Below are positions 1 through 9,674 of a stretch of DNA of 64,000 nucleotides, piece by piece. The stretch is taken from assembly GCA_019694955.1 (NCBI GenBank), contig JAIBAX010000009.1, positions 42,007 to 106,006 on the forward strand. The letters are read 5' to 3'. The DNA is from Chitinophagales bacterium (GTDB lineage Bacteria > Bacteroidota > Bacteroidia > Chitinophagales > JADIYW01). The notes under the pieces were generated by a model. That model was given only the letters and a program-made list of their open reading frames with translations, was not told the DNA's origin and searched no databases. A program made the translations under genes and the position numbers. Position 1 is the first letter of the stretch. Each line of letters begins with the position of its first letter.

Positions 1-1744
1 TAAGTCATATAATTTCTCAGACAAATTAGAAGAAGACAAACCTTGGGACTTTAAAGGAAAAGAAACAGATATTTCATCCGTATTTTCAACTATCATAGAT
101 AGGCATGCCAATCAAAATATAGGTGGGTTGGTTATTGCCACGGATGGAATCTATAATAAAGGTATCAGCCCGATATATAGTGAAGCAGCTAAATCTTTCC
201 CTATCTTTCCCGTTGCTTTGGGTGATACAACCATTCAAAAGGATTTATTTATAAATGGACTTTCCTATAGCGAGGTAGTATATTTAGGAGATAAGTTTAA
301 TTTAAATATTAGTGTAAGGGCTAATTATCTCCAAGGTAAAACCACGCAGGTAGAAGTTGTAGATCCTGACGGAAAATTAGTGTACAATTATAATTTGAAT
401 ATCAATGCCAATGATTTCTCATGGAATGGTGATGTCGTTTTAGATGCCAATACTTCTGGCGTTAGAAAATATACCGTTCGTGTGAAACAGGTTGCAGGAG
501 AAACTACTTCTTCAAATAATAGTGAACTTGCATTTGTAGAAGTATTGGATGCCAGACAAAAGACAATTGTTCTGTATGATGCCCCACATCCGGACATCAA
601 AACACTCAGATATGTTTTAGAGCAAAACAAAAACTATCAGTTGGAGGTAAAAGATGTCGATGAATTTACGGGCAGCATTGCAGATTATGGGTTGGTCGTC
701 TTGCACGGCTTGCCCTCCAAATCTAATAAGATACAGAAAATTACAAGCGAGATTGCCCAACTGAATAAACCTGTTTTATATATCCTTACCGGAAATACAG
801 ATATAAGTGCCTTTAATCAAGTACAAAAGTCACTGATGATTGCATCTTCGGGAAAAAGCGGTAATGAAACCGGAGCGATTTTTAATCAAAATTTTTCAAA
901 ATTCACTACCACCCCTGACGTGGTTTCCATGTTTGAGAAGTTTCCGCCTTTATTGTCTCCATTTGGTACTTATAAGCCTTCCGCAAGTGCAGAAGTACTT
1001 TTTAAGCAACAGATTGGTCGGGTAGCAACTGAAAACCCTTTGGTATTATTGGATCAGAACCTACAACAACGTATTGGTATTATTGCCGGAGAAGGTATCT
1101 GGAGATGGCGCATGCAAAACTACGAGCGACAAGAAAACTTCATTGCTTTTGATGAATTATTCGGTAAAGTTTTTCAATTCTTGTCCGTAAAAAGCGACAA
1201 CCGCCGCTTTCGCCTGAAGGTAGCAAAGAATGTATTCGGAGAAAATGAAAGCGTGCGATTCGATGCGGAACTATATAATGAAAGCATGCAATTGGTGAAC
1301 GACCCCGATGTAACACTAATCGTAAAAAATGATAAAGGGTTGACCTATACATTTGTCATGGATAAGGCATTTAACGCTTATGCTTTGGATGCCGGACAGT
1401 TGCCGGAAGGAAACTATACGGCAATTGCAAAATGTAGCCTTAAAGGCAAAGCGTACAGTGCTTCCGTAAACTTTGCAGTGAGACCTATTATCGTAGAGTC
1501 GGTTCGATTGCAGGCAGATCATGGCATGTTGTTTAACCTTGCAAAAACATCCGGCGGCAAATTGTTCTATCCAAAGGATTTAAAGCAGTTGCCAGAAGCA
1601 ATTAATGCCAATAAATCTATTAAGCCGTTGGTGTATGAGTACTTCAAAACACGTCCTTTAATCGATATGAAAGGATTGTTCTTTATCGCATTTATTCTTT
1701 TGGCTGTGGAGTGGTTTATTCGAAAATATAGAGGCGGTTTTTAA
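1..1744 (+). CDS. VWA-like membrane protein, 5'-truncated by window edge
   Basis: The reading frame is open from base 2, so the gene starts before the window; the ATG-like site at 128 is internal. About 580 residues are visible. The part around GGLVIATDGIYNKG looks like the end of a von Willebrand A domain, where the TDG step is typical. A long beta-rich region follows, and the protein ends with one transmembrane helix (LFFIAFILLAVEWFIRKY) and a short basic tail. This matches the ~700-aa membrane-anchored VWA/glutamine-amidotransferase-like proteins of Bacteroidota. The metal-binding DxSxS motif would lie upstream and cannot be seen. Function unknown; an envelope-anchored, possibly BatA-like role is inference. 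It sits 54 bp before priA, which has its own promoter box. Confidence 0.7.
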   Translation, partial: KSYNFSDKLEEDKPWDFKGKETDISSVFSTIIDRHANQNIGGLVIATDGIYNKGISPIYSEAAKSFPIFPVALGDTTIQKDLFINGLSYSEVVYLGDKFNLNISVRANYLQGKTTQVEVVDPDGKLVYNYNLNINANDFSWNGDVVLDANTSGVRKYTVRVKQVAGETTSSNNSELAFVEVLDARQKTIVLYDAPHPDIKTLRYVLEQNKNYQLEVKDVDEFTGSIADYGLVVLHGLPSKSNKIQKITSEIAQLNKPVLYILTGNTDISAFNQVQKSLMIASSGKSGNETGAIFNQNFSKFTTTPDVVSMFEKFPPLLSPFGTYKPSASAEVLFKQQIGRVATENPLVLLDQNLQQRIGIIAGEGIWRWRMQNYERQENFIAFDELFGKVFQFLSVKSDNRRFRLKVAKNVFGENESVRFDAELYNESMQLVNDPDVTLIVKNDKGLTYTFVMDKAFNAYALDAGQLPEGNYTAIAKCSLKGKAYSASVNFAVRPIIVESVRLQADHGMLFNLAKTSGGKLFYPKDLKQLPEAINANKSIKPLVYEYFKTRPLIDMKGLFFIAFILLAVEWFIRKYRGGF

Positions 1745-1785
1745 TTCTATACGGATTTTCAATGCTTTTTATGGGTTAAAACCTA

Positions 1786-1793
1786 TATCTTTG
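1786..1793 (+). promoter_or_regulatory. -7 promoter box TATCTTTG of priA, leaderless geometry
   Basis: TATCTTTG matches the Bacteroidota -7 consensus TAnnTTTG and ends 4 nt before the GTG at 1798. The transcript would start at or next to the start codon. The same 4-nt spacing recurs at seven other genes in the window, which supports GTG 1798 as the true start. Confidence 0.55.
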
Positions 1794-1797
1794 AGTA

Positions 1798-4245
1798 GTG
1801 TTTCATTCCAAGTACATTCAAGTAATTGTTCCTCTAGCATTGCCCAAAATGCTCACTTATGCCGTTCCAAATGAACTGGAAACGCAAGTAATTATTGGTA
1901 AAAGGGTAGAAGTGTCAGTAGGCAAAAGACGCATATATACTGGCATCGTTCATTCCTTTGTGGAGATGAGTGAGCAAGATTACCAAATAAAACCTATCCT
2001 ATCCATTATAGATGAACAGCCCATCGTTACTGTAACGCAAATTCATTTTTGGGAATGGATTGCCAATTATTATATGTGCAGTTTAGGAGAAGTAATGGAT
2101 GCTGCCTTGCCATCGGCAATGAAATTAGATAGTGAAACATCTTACTGTAAACATCCATATAACGAAATCGACAAATCTACCCTTTCTGATGAGGAGTTTT
2201 TGGTTGCTGAAGCATTTGAATTTCAGGAAGAACTTAGCTATCTTGATATACAACAGATCATTCAAAAGAAATCTGCCAACAAGCTCATTCGCAGCCTTAT
2301 AGAAAAAGGCGTCATATTTCCTAAAGAGTCTTTGATAGAGCGTTATATTCCTAAAACGCAAATCTTTGTTACGCTGACGGATTTTTACCAATCAGATAAG
2401 AAAGCCTTACAAGCTTTATTTGAAGAATGGAAAGGCGCACCTAAGCAAATGGATCTGTTGCTGGCATTCTTCGATTTATCCAAAGGTAAACAAGAAGTTA
2501 TTAAAGGAGATTTGCTAAAAAAGGTGCAGGCTTCCCCGGCGTCGCTGGAAGCATTGGTTAAAAAGGGCGTTTTTCAATTAGAAGAACGCATTGTAAACAG
2601 ATTGGATTTCTCTCATGATGTAGAACAGGATTATAAACTCAATGATGTCCAAAAAAATGCCATCGATGAAGTGAAAGCCAATTTCGAAAAACAAGACGTC
2701 GTACTGCTTCATGGCGTTACATCATCAGGTAAAACTTTATTATATGTTGAGTTGATTAAAGAAATGTTGTCACAAGGCAAAGAGGTTTTGTATCTGGTTC
2801 CTGAGATTGCCCTTACAGCACAATTAGTAGCGAGGCTGCGTCGACTTTTGGGAACCATTGGTGTCTACCACTCAAAATTTAACCCAATGGAAAGGGTGGA
2901 AACATGGAGTCAAGTGTTGAAGGGTGAAATAAAAGTCGTGGTAGGACCCAGAAGTGCGTTGTTTCTTCCGTTCAAGAACCTTGGACTGATTATTGTCGAC
3001 GAAGAACACGATGCTTCCTTCAAGCAACACGACCCTGCCCCAAGGTATCAGGGTCGCGATGCCGCCATCGTTTTAGCCAAAATGTTTCAGGCTAAAACAC
3101 TTTTAGGAACAGCTACACCTTCATTAGAATCGTTTTATAATGCTGAAAAAGGTAAGTATGGGTTGGTACAACTGCTGACAAGGTTCGGCGATGTAGCACT
3201 TCCCGAACTGGAATTCATTGACCTGCAAATGGCAAGAAAACGAAAGGAACTTACAGGCGGGATATCATTCAAACTAAAGGAAGAAATCGATGTGGTTTTA
3301 GCAAAACGAGGACAGGTGATTCTGTTTCACAATAGGCGCGGTTATGCACCATATTTGGCATGTACACAATGTGAATGGATACCATTTTGCAAAAACTGCG
3401 ACGTTAGCCTCACCTACCATAAGTTCACCAATGATTTGCGTTGTCACTATTGCGGTTATAGGCAAAGTGTTCCTTATCAATGCAAACAATGTAATACACC
3501 CGGTATGGAACAGCGCAGCATGGGAACAGAGCGTATTGAAGACGACCTAATCGTGCTTTTTCCGGAAGCCAAAATTGCCAGAATGGATTACGATGCAGTG
3601 AAAACCAAAAAAGGGCACGAGAAAATTATCGATATGCTCGAAAATCGGGAAGTAGATATTTTGGTAGGTACACAGATGGTAACAAAAGGCCTAGATTTTG
3701 GCAATGTACAATTGGTAGGTGTTATTAATGCTGATTCCTTGCTATTTTATCCTGATTTCCGGTCGTTCGAACGTGCTTACCAATTATTGGTGCAAGTAAG
3801 TGGGAGAGCAGGGCGTACGACACAAGGTAAGGTATGTATTCAAATCAGTAATACACAGCATCCTATTGTATCGCTATTGCAAAATGGCAATTATCAGGAG
3901 TTTTACGAAAACGAACTCAAAGAAAGAAGGCAGTTTTTGTATCCGCCATTCACGAGATTAGTACAAATTACCATTAAAGATAAAGATGCTAAAGCAGTTG
4001 GTGACGCAGCAGAGTTGGTAGCAAGAGCGTTGAGAAATGTTTTGCAACATAGGGTGGTTGGGCCAAATAAACCCATAATTGGCAAAGTTCAGAACTTATT
4101 TATCCGAGAAATCGTTTTAAAATTGGAAAAAGATACAAGAATACTCCAAACGACCAGAAATTTGCTTACAGATATTCGGGCTATTTTAGCACAGTATCAA
4201 GCATACAAGCAAGTAAGGATGACCATAGATGTAGATGCGTATTAG
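1798..4245 (+). CDS. priA: Primosomal protein N' (replication restart helicase PriA)
   Basis: 815 aa, full length for PriA. It is a 3'-5' superfamily-2 DNA helicase that reloads the replisome at stalled forks. The N-terminal 3'-DNA-binding domain (about 1-105) is followed by a helicase core with Walker A GVTSSGKT (306-313) and a DEEHD box (401-405). An eight-cysteine zinc module follows (C522, 525, 531, 534, 549, 552, 562, 565), then a GTQMVTKGLDF motif and a VSGRAGR motif VI. The start is GTG, chosen because the -7 box ends 4 nt upstream and the protein begins directly with the PriA N-domain (YIQVIVPLALPKMLTY). It converges with the serine hydrolase gene with 3 bp between the stop codons. 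Confidence 0.97.
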   Translation: MFHSKYIQVIVPLALPKMLTYAVPNELETQVIIGKRVEVSVGKRRIYTGIVHSFVEMSEQDYQIKPILSIIDEQPIVTVTQIHFWEWIANYYMCSLGEVMDAALPSAMKLDSETSYCKHPYNEIDKSTLSDEEFLVAEAFEFQEELSYLDIQQIIQKKSANKLIRSLIEKGVIFPKESLIERYIPKTQIFVTLTDFYQSDKKALQALFEEWKGAPKQMDLLLAFFDLSKGKQEVIKGDLLKKVQASPASLEALVKKGVFQLEERIVNRLDFSHDVEQDYKLNDVQKNAIDEVKANFEKQDVVLLHGVTSSGKTLLYVELIKEMLSQGKEVLYLVPEIALTAQLVARLRRLLGTIGVYHSKFNPMERVETWSQVLKGEIKVVVGPRSALFLPFKNLGLIIVDEEHDASFKQHDPAPRYQGRDAAIVLAKMFQAKTLLGTATPSLESFYNAEKGKYGLVQLLTRFGDVALPELEFIDLQMARKRKELTGGISFKLKEEIDVVLAKRGQVILFHNRRGYAPYLACTQCEWIPFCKNCDVSLTYHKFTNDLRCHYCGYRQSVPYQCKQCNTPGMEQRSMGTERIEDDLIVLFPEAKIARMDYDAVKTKKGHEKIIDMLENREVDILVGTQMVTKGLDFGNVQLVGVINADSLLFYPDFRSFERAYQLLVQVSGRAGRTTQGKVCIQISNTQHPIVSLLQNGNYQEFYENELKERRQFLYPPFTRLVQITIKDKDAKAVGDAAELVARALRNVLQHRVVGPNKPIIGKVQNLFIREIVLKLEKDTRILQTTRNLLTDIRAILAQYQAYKQVRMTIDVDAY

Positions 4246-4248
4246 AAA

Positions 4249-5385
4249 TCACTCCAATACTTCCAAAGCGGCATCTAAATAGTTATAAATATCCACCCTA
4301 GTTTCATGTGCATCGATTTCTTTGGAAATTTTCTTCCCGAGGCGGACAACGATGGCATTTTTTTGAGGAATGGCAAAAATAAGTTGCCCAAGAATGCCTC
4401 TATAATAGGGGATTTCCAATCCCTTGTGGTGTACAATCCAATTTTGATACGCATACCAATCAACAGTTCTACCATCCTGTGTTTTGAGTTGGTTCTGAGG
4501 GATATACATTTGTTCCATATAGGTGAGTGGCATCAGTCTTGTAGTGTCATACATGCCTTTGTGGAGGAGCAGTTTGCCAAATCTAGCAAAATCTCGAGCT
4601 GTAGTGTTGAAACAACAAAAGGCCTTTTCAGAGCCGCCTTCTTCATCTGTACTCCAAATAAAGCCTTTTTCCGCACCCATGGGATTCCAAAGTTTGGCGT
4701 AGCAATAATCACTTAAATTCTGCTTGGTAGCATTGCGGATGGCTTCACCCAATAATAAAGTACAAATACTCTGATACTCCCAGTAAGAACCCGGTTTGTC
4801 ACGCAATTTTATTTTAGAAAAGTCGCCTTTGAGGTCTTTCTGGTAATATATCCTTGCAGCTGGTGCAAAAGGATTGACATAAGATTCATTATAATCGATG
4901 CATGCACTCATAGTGAGTAAGTGCTTTATCGTAACATCTTTGAATGCAATTTTATTCAATTGGGGAACATAGTCGATAATTTTGTCATCTACCCCTTTCA
5001 TATAGCCTTCCTCAATCGCCTTGCCGAGTAGTAATGAGGTGACAGTCTTTGCCATTGAAAAGGAACCCGAATATGTATTCTTATCGTAATCTTCTCCATA
5101 ATACTCATAAATAATCTTATCATCTTTGATTACTAAGAAGGCACAGGTTGTCTGTTTTTTCATAAAATCCAAGGATTGTGCGGAAGGTTGTTTGACATTG
5201 TATGTGCTATCTAACTGCCAAGGTTTTGGATGTTGAGCTGGTGGTTGCTCTTTTCCGGTAAAGAATTTATAATCGTCAACATTGGCAAAATTATGTCGAA
5301 TAATTTGTTGGTAGTGATAAGGGAGAAAAAGATAAACAATGGCAAGAATGCCTAGAAAAATCAAAAATCCTTTAAGTATCTTCAT
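4249..5385 (-). CDS. Beta-lactamase-family serine hydrolase, membrane-anchored
   Basis: 378 aa. An N-terminal hydrophobic helix (about 5-22) anchors it or directs it to the periplasm. The class C/penicillin-binding fold is shown by SxxK as SMAK (Ser110, Lys113), a YxS-type second motif (Tyr204-Gln-Ser206) after GSYWEYQS, and the context TMSACIDYNESY typical of PF00144 hydrolases. Such enzymes act as peptidases or esterases on D-amino-acid peptides or esters; the substrate here cannot be deduced. Single-gene unit, convergent with priA and divergent from dnaK. Resistance to beta-lactams should not be inferred from this family alone. Confidence 0.85.
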   Translation of the reverse strand: MKILKGFLIFLGILAIVYLFLPYHYQQIIRHNFANVDDYKFFTGKEQPPAQHPKPWQLDSTYNVKQPSAQSLDFMKKQTTCAFLVIKDDKIIYEYYGEDYDKNTYSGSFSMAKTVTSLLLGKAIEEGYMKGVDDKIIDYVPQLNKIAFKDVTIKHLLTMSACIDYNESYVNPFAPAARIYYQKDLKGDFSKIKLRDKPGSYWEYQSICTLLLGEAIRNATKQNLSDYCYAKLWNPMGAEKGFIWSTDEEGGSEKAFCCFNTTARDFARFGKLLLHKGMYDTTRLMPLTYMEQMYIPQNQLKTQDGRTVDWYAYQNWIVHHKGLEIPYYRGILGQLIFAIPQKNAIVVRLGKKISKEIDAHETRVDIYNYLDAALEVLE

Positions 5386-5776
5386 AAATCATTGATAAGC
5401 CATAAATGTAAGTAATTAGGCATATAATTCCCGCATTTTTAAGATTTTTTGTAAGAAGTAGCTTTTTAGCCTAAATAAGCACAGAGAAAAATTCATTTTT
5501 GTGCTTTTATGATTTTCCTTAGTTATGTTGGAACATCTCCCAATATATCGGGATGTGGACAAATTAGCCTTCACCAATTAAATTTTCGCATTTTTTCTTA
5601 TTGTCAAATATTTTAACAACATTTTTATTGCTAAATCAAAAATCACCATACTGCGACATCTTGTCATATCTTAAAGTCATATTGTTAGGGAATGCCTATT
5701 CATCGTGTCAAAATTGCACCATTTTTGCAATGGCATAACTGTTGTTCTGGATAAGGAAACTTGAAAAAAGATAAAC
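5386..5776. promoter_or_regulatory. Long dnaK upstream region with inverted repeats
   Basis: This 391-bp gap between the divergent serine hydrolase and dnaK holds no convincing ORF. There is an imperfect hairpin at 5533-5556 (ACATCTC / GGGATGT). A short inverted repeat ATTGCA (5713-5718) / TGCAAT (5726-5731) lies about 45 bp before the dnaK ATG and could be an operator. No CIRCE element (TTAGCACTC arms) is present. No clean TAnnTTTG box is seen, so the dnaK promoter may depend on an alternative factor; that last point is inference. Confidence 0.3.
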
Positions 5777-7681
5777 ATGGGTAAAATAATTGGAATTGAC
5801 TTAGGTACTACCAACTCTTGCGTTGCCGTTATGGAAGGCAACGAACCGGTAGTTATTACAAACGAAGAAGGTAGAAGAACCCTTCCTTCAGTAGTAGGTT
5901 TTTTAGAAAACGGTGAACGTAAAATTGGAGACCCTGCAAAGCGTCAGGCAATTGCCAATCCTACGAATACCGTAGCCTCTATCAAACGTTTTATGGGAAA
6001 ACGCTATAGCGAAATCACCACAGAAGCAAGTCGCGTGGCTTATAAAGTAGAGCGTGGCGATAACGATACCGTACGTGTTCGTTTACATGATAGATTATAT
6101 ACTGCACAAGAAATCTCTGCCATGATTCTCTCCAAATGTAAGAAGATTGCAGAAGACTATTTAGGACAAACAGTGACAGAAGCCGTTATTACTGTTCCGG
6201 CTTATTTTAACGACTCCGAGCGCCAAGCAACGAAAGAAGCCGGACAAATTGCAGGATTGGATGTTAAGCGTATCATCAACGAACCTACGGCAGCAGCATT
6301 GGCTTATGGTTTGGATAAGAAAAACAGCGATATGAAGATTGCTGTTTATGACTTAGGTGGTGGAACATTCGACGTATCTATCCTTGAGTTGGGAGATGGC
6401 GTCTTTGAAGTAAAATCAACCAATGGCGATGTTCACTTAGGTGGTGACGACTTTGACCAAGTAATCATAGATTGGTTGGCAACAGAGTTTCAAAATGAAG
6501 AAAGAATAGATCTACGTAAAGATCCTCAAGCCTTACAAAGGCTGAAAGAAGCTGCTGAAAAAGCAAAAATTGAACTCTCCAGTTCTTCAGAAACAGAGAT
6601 TAATTTACCCTATATTACTGCGGTAGATGGTGTTCCAAAGCACTTAGTGAAACGTATCAGCAGGGCTAAATTTGAACAACTGACAGATACATTGGTAGAA
6701 AGAACGTTAGAGCCTTGTCGTAAAGCATTGAAAGATGCAGGCATCTCCGCATCACAAATTGATGAAGTAATTTTAGTAGGTGGTTCAACACGTATCCCTA
6801 AAATTCAAGAAGTGGTAGAGCGTTTCTTCGGTAAGAAACCATCTAAAGGCGTCAATCCTGATGAGGTCGTAGCCATTGGCGCAGCTATACAAGGCGGTGT
6901 GCTAACAGGAGATGTTAAGGATGTCCTATTATTAGATGTTACACCACTTTCTTTAGGTATCGAAACATATGGCGGGGTATTTACGAAATTAATAGAGTCT
7001 AATACCACCATTCCGACAAAGAAATCGGAAGTATTTTCTACTGCCGCTGATAATCAGCCTTCTGTAGAAATTAATATCCTTCAAGGAGAACGCCCAATGG
7101 CCAGAGATAATCGTTCAATCGGTCGCTTCCACTTGGATGGTATTCCACCTGCACCACGTGGTGTTCCACAAATTGAAGTAATTTTTGACATAGACGCTAA
7201 CGGGATATTAAGCGTTACCGCAAAGGATAAAGGCACTGGAAAAGAACAAAATATTCGTATCACAGCCAGTACAGGATTATCAGATGCCGAAATCCAAAAA
7301 ATGAAAGACGAGGCAAAAGCCAACGAACAAGCCGATAAAGAGGCACGCGAAAAAGTCGATAAAATGAATGCCGCCGATAACCTTATCTTCCAAACCGAAA
7401 AGCAACTAAAAGAATTTGGAGATAAAATTCCGGGTGACAAGAAGGTAGCTATTGAAAGTGCTGTGGAAAGGCTTAAGGAAGCACACAAGAATCAAGATGT
7501 TACCGCTTTACAAACAGCTATGGATGAATTGAATAATGCATGGCAGGCAGCATCTCAAGACATGTACAACGCAACACAAGGCGCTGGTGGCGGTGATCAA
7601 AACTTCAACCAACAAGAAAGTCAAAATGCCGGTAGCGGTGATGGCAATGTGCAAGATGTAGAATTTGAAGAAGTGAAGTAA
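5777..7681 (+). CDS. dnaK: Molecular chaperone DnaK (Hsp70)
   Basis: 634 aa, normal length. It begins with the phosphate-1 loop [18 protein letters not shown]; the [12 protein letters not shown] phosphate-2 motif and [11 protein letters not shown] adenosine motif follow. A substrate-binding domain and helical lid follow, and the acidic tail ends [10 protein letters not shown], close to the usual EEVKD-type C-terminus. It is the ATP-dependent cytosolic folding chaperone working with DnaJ and GrpE, neither of which is adjacent. It is monocistronic: a strong terminator follows 26 bp after the stop. Confidence 0.99.
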   Translation: MGKIIGIDLGTTNSCVAVMEGNEPVVITNEEGRRTLPSVVGFLENGERKIGDPAKRQAIANPTNTVASIKRFMGKRYSEITTEASRVAYKVERGDNDTVRVRLHDRLYTAQEISAMILSKCKKIAEDYLGQTVTEAVITVPAYFNDSERQATKEAGQIAGLDVKRIINEPTAAALAYGLDKKNSDMKIAVYDLGGGTFDVSILELGDGVFEVKSTNGDVHLGGDDFDQVIIDWLATEFQNEERIDLRKDPQALQRLKEAAEKAKIELSSSSETEINLPYITAVDGVPKHLVKRISRAKFEQLTDTLVERTLEPCRKALKDAGISASQIDEVILVGGSTRIPKIQEVVERFFGKKPSKGVNPDEVVAIGAAIQGGVLTGDVKDVLLLDVTPLSLGIETYGGVFTKLIESNTTIPTKKSEVFSTAADNQPSVEINILQGERPMARDNRSIGRFHLDGIPPAPRGVPQIEVIFDIDANGILSVTAKDKGTGKEQNIRITASTGLSDAEIQKMKDEAKANEQADKEAREKVDKMNAADNLIFQTEKQLKEFGDKIPGDKKVAIESAVERLKEAHKNQDVTALQTAMDELNNAWQAASQDMYNATQGAGGGDQNFNQQESQNAGSGDGNVQDVEFEEVK

Positions 7682-7706
7682 TACCTTAACTTCCTAATTT
7701 ATAGGC

Positions 7707-7740
7707 AAAAGTCCTCCATCTATGTGGAGGGCTTTTTTTT
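7707..7740 (+). terminator. Rho-independent terminator of dnaK
   Basis: The stem AAAAGTCCTCCA pairs with TGGAGGGCTTTT (one G-U) around the loop tctatg and is followed by a T8 run. It ends exactly where an alternative GTG start (7741) of the next gene would lie, which argues against that start. Confidence 0.9.
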
Positions 7741-7800
7741 GTGGATAAATCAAACAACATTTCTTTTAACCTTGCGTTAGATTTACACAAAAATGTCGCT

Positions 7801-8472
7801 ATGTTACAAAAGAGAAACTTTTTATTGTTTATTTTCTTGTTTGTGGGATTAAGCAGTTTTGCACAAACAGAAATCGGATTCAGGGCTGCTATGAATTTAG
7901 CAAAAGTTAGGTACCAGAATGGTGGGGGTGAAGGGAATGCCACCGTACTAATGGATGTGGCTGTGCCGATGAAATTTTCTGTGGGAAATAGCTTTGCCAT
8001 TATGCCGGAGTTACACTTTACCCAAAAAGGTCAACGCCTTCAGTTTACGGACGCATTTGGAAATGTTGGCAAAGGAAAGTACATCAATAACTTCATAGAA
8101 ATTCCGCTCGTCGTCAGTTATTATTATGATGACGAACAATTTTGTGCTTACGCTGGAGCCGGACCATTCGTGGGTTTTGAAATTAACAGAAAATCTATAA
8201 ACAAAACAAATGGCGATAAGGTGAAGAGTAGTTTTCCGTATGATAAAAGCTTCGATAATGATGGAGTGAAAGACAATAGAATCGATGTCGGTTTATGCGC
8301 CGCAGGTGGGTTTGGTTATCATATGGGCCCGGGTAAACTCATTCTAGATATAAGAATGAATTTTGACATGCTCGATTCGAGAAATTATGAAGGAGAAAGA
8401 CCCAGTGGCGTAGGCGGAGCTTTTAATAGGTGCTTTGCTTTTGGATTGGGGTATAATTTTGTGCTGAATTAA
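7801..8472 (+). CDS. Small outer-membrane beta-barrel protein (PorT/OmpW-like fold)
   Basis: 223 aa from ATG 7801. The signal peptide MLQKRNFLLFIFLFVGLSSF-AQ has a typical Bacteroidota cleavage site (FAQT). The mature part has alternating strands, with FAIMPELHFTQKG, the glycine-rich AGAGPFVGFE, and a final GLGYNFVLN strand ending in an aromatic-containing C-terminus; this pattern is that of the outer-membrane beta-barrel (PF13568-like) family. An in-frame GTG 60 bp upstream is rejected because it overlaps the dnaK terminator tail. Specific function unknown. It converges with the AraC-type gene, with 7 bp between them. Confidence 0.8.
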   Translation: MLQKRNFLLFIFLFVGLSSFAQTEIGFRAAMNLAKVRYQNGGGEGNATVLMDVAVPMKFSVGNSFAIMPELHFTQKGQRLQFTDAFGNVGKGKYINNFIEIPLVVSYYYDDEQFCAYAGAGPFVGFEINRKSINKTNGDKVKSSFPYDKSFDNDGVKDNRIDVGLCAAGGFGYHMGPGKLILDIRMNFDMLDSRNYEGERPSGVGGAFNRCFAFGLGYNFVLN

Positions 8473-8479
8473 AAAGAAA

Positions 8480-9523
8480 TTACTTAGAACCACATATCAG
8501 GGTCATTCTTTCTTCTTGACTAAGTTTGAATATGTCAGAAAGACTATGTCCAGTATTTTCCTTAATGAATCTTTTGAATGAGCTAGTGTCAGAATAGCCT
8601 AGTTGCGCGGATATTTCTGAAATAGCCTTGTTTCTGTTAATTAAATCAATCGTCAGGATGATTTTAATCTCATTGAGTATCATATTATAACTGGTGTTCT
8701 CTCTTTTAAGAATACTTTGGAGTTTTCGTGTAGACATAAACAGACGTTTGGAGATTTCGTCTATTCCCAAAGGAAATTGCTCAAAATTATTGATGAGAAT
8801 GGATTTTATATTGTTTTTAAATTCATTCGGCTTATACAACTCTTGGATAATGGATATGATCTTTTGATCCATCAATTTATATAATTCATAATTTTGGTAA
8901 GGAATGGTCTTGTCAATTTGGTTTACATTATATGTAATGGTGTTATATTGTTTTGCAGGAATAACTTCACATTGATATCTTTCCTCAAAGTATTCAATTC
9001 TTGCGGCATTTTTCTCTATTGATTTGTGGAATAATAATATTTTTTTTGGTTCAGGTTTTTTGTTGGAAAGTGTTTCTTCAATTTTCAACCTAAACAATAA
9101 TTCGAAATCTGCCAATGCTTCCATGTTATATGTTTTTCCAAATAACTGATAGGGCATTTGCAATACCCAATTAACCTCACTATTAGAATGGGAATACCGC
9201 ATTTCAATAAAATTGCTAAACAACATTTGGTATTTTATTATTCTATCATAGGCAACGAAGATGTTTTTACAGGTAATCAGAAAATGCCCTAATAAGCCCA
9301 TGTCTAAAACACTTAACATATTAAAATAATTGCAAAAATTAGCCGTGTTGCCGGCATGTGAGTAACAATTTGTAATTAATTTAAAAAAAGTATCAGCTTT
9401 CGTCATGGATTGCTCCATGATTAAATCATATTCATCAGAGGAAATTAATGATCCTTTACATTTAATCTTTTGTAATTCCAACGATCTGATAATTCCTTTT
9501 AATAAATTCGAATCTATCTTCAT
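8480..9523 (-). CDS. AraC-family transcriptional regulator
   Basis: 347 aa. The C-terminal ~100 residues carry the double helix-turn-helix of the AraC/XylS family: DEISKRLFMSTRKLQSILKR, then AISEISAQLGYSDTSSFKRF and IKENTGHSLSDI. The N-terminal 230 residues resemble the arabinose-binding/dimerisation type (PF12625), so it probably senses a small ligand. It is divergent from a T9SS surface protein gene. The intergenic space contains TTATGCGTAAACTG (9582-9595), a word seen twice more in front of the lipoprotein operon at 13655, so those genes are likely its targets (inference). Confidence 0.88.
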   Translation of the reverse strand: MKIDSNLLKGIIRSLELQKIKCKGSLISSDEYDLIMEQSMTKADTFFKLITNCYSHAGNTANFCNYFNMLSVLDMGLLGHFLITCKNIFVAYDRIIKYQMLFSNFIEMRYSHSNSEVNWVLQMPYQLFGKTYNMEALADFELLFRLKIEETLSNKKPEPKKILLFHKSIEKNAARIEYFEERYQCEVIPAKQYNTITYNVNQIDKTIPYQNYELYKLMDQKIISIIQELYKPNEFKNNIKSILINNFEQFPLGIDEISKRLFMSTRKLQSILKRENTSYNMILNEIKIILTIDLINRNKAISEISAQLGYSDTSSFKRFIKENTGHSLSDIFKLSQEERMTLICGSK

Positions 9524-9570
9524 AATATATTATGGAACTAAATTAATGGGTTTTGATATATTTAATAAGT

Positions 9571-9610
9571 GATTATGCTAATTATGCGTAAACTGTGCTA
9601 ATTAATACGC
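9571..9610 (+). promoter_or_regulatory. Candidate AraC operator: repeated ATTATGCTA/ATTATGCGTA words
   Basis: A run of about 10-bp repeated words (ATTATGCTA, ATTATGCGTA, AACTGTGCTA, ATTAATACGC) lies between the AraC gene and the 9675 gene. It includes TTATGCGTAAACTG at 9582-9595, which matches two sites at 13567 and 13588. A TATTTTTG box (9643-9650) lies downstream, so the operator sits about 50 bp above the presumed transcription start. Confidence 0.5.
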
Positions 9611-9674
9611 TTTGTGTTGCAAGTCCTGCATATATAAGTAGTTATTTTTGCTTTTGGTTTTAATAGCTTTGAAT

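Noticed and set aside
4249..5385. Antibiotic resistance beta-lactamase.
   Set aside because: It belongs to the broad PF00144 hydrolase group; the SMAK/YQS motifs do not by themselves indicate drug hydrolysis.
7081..7488. 135-aa antisense frame inside dnaK.
   Set aside because: Shadow of the dnaK codon pattern; no family resemblance.
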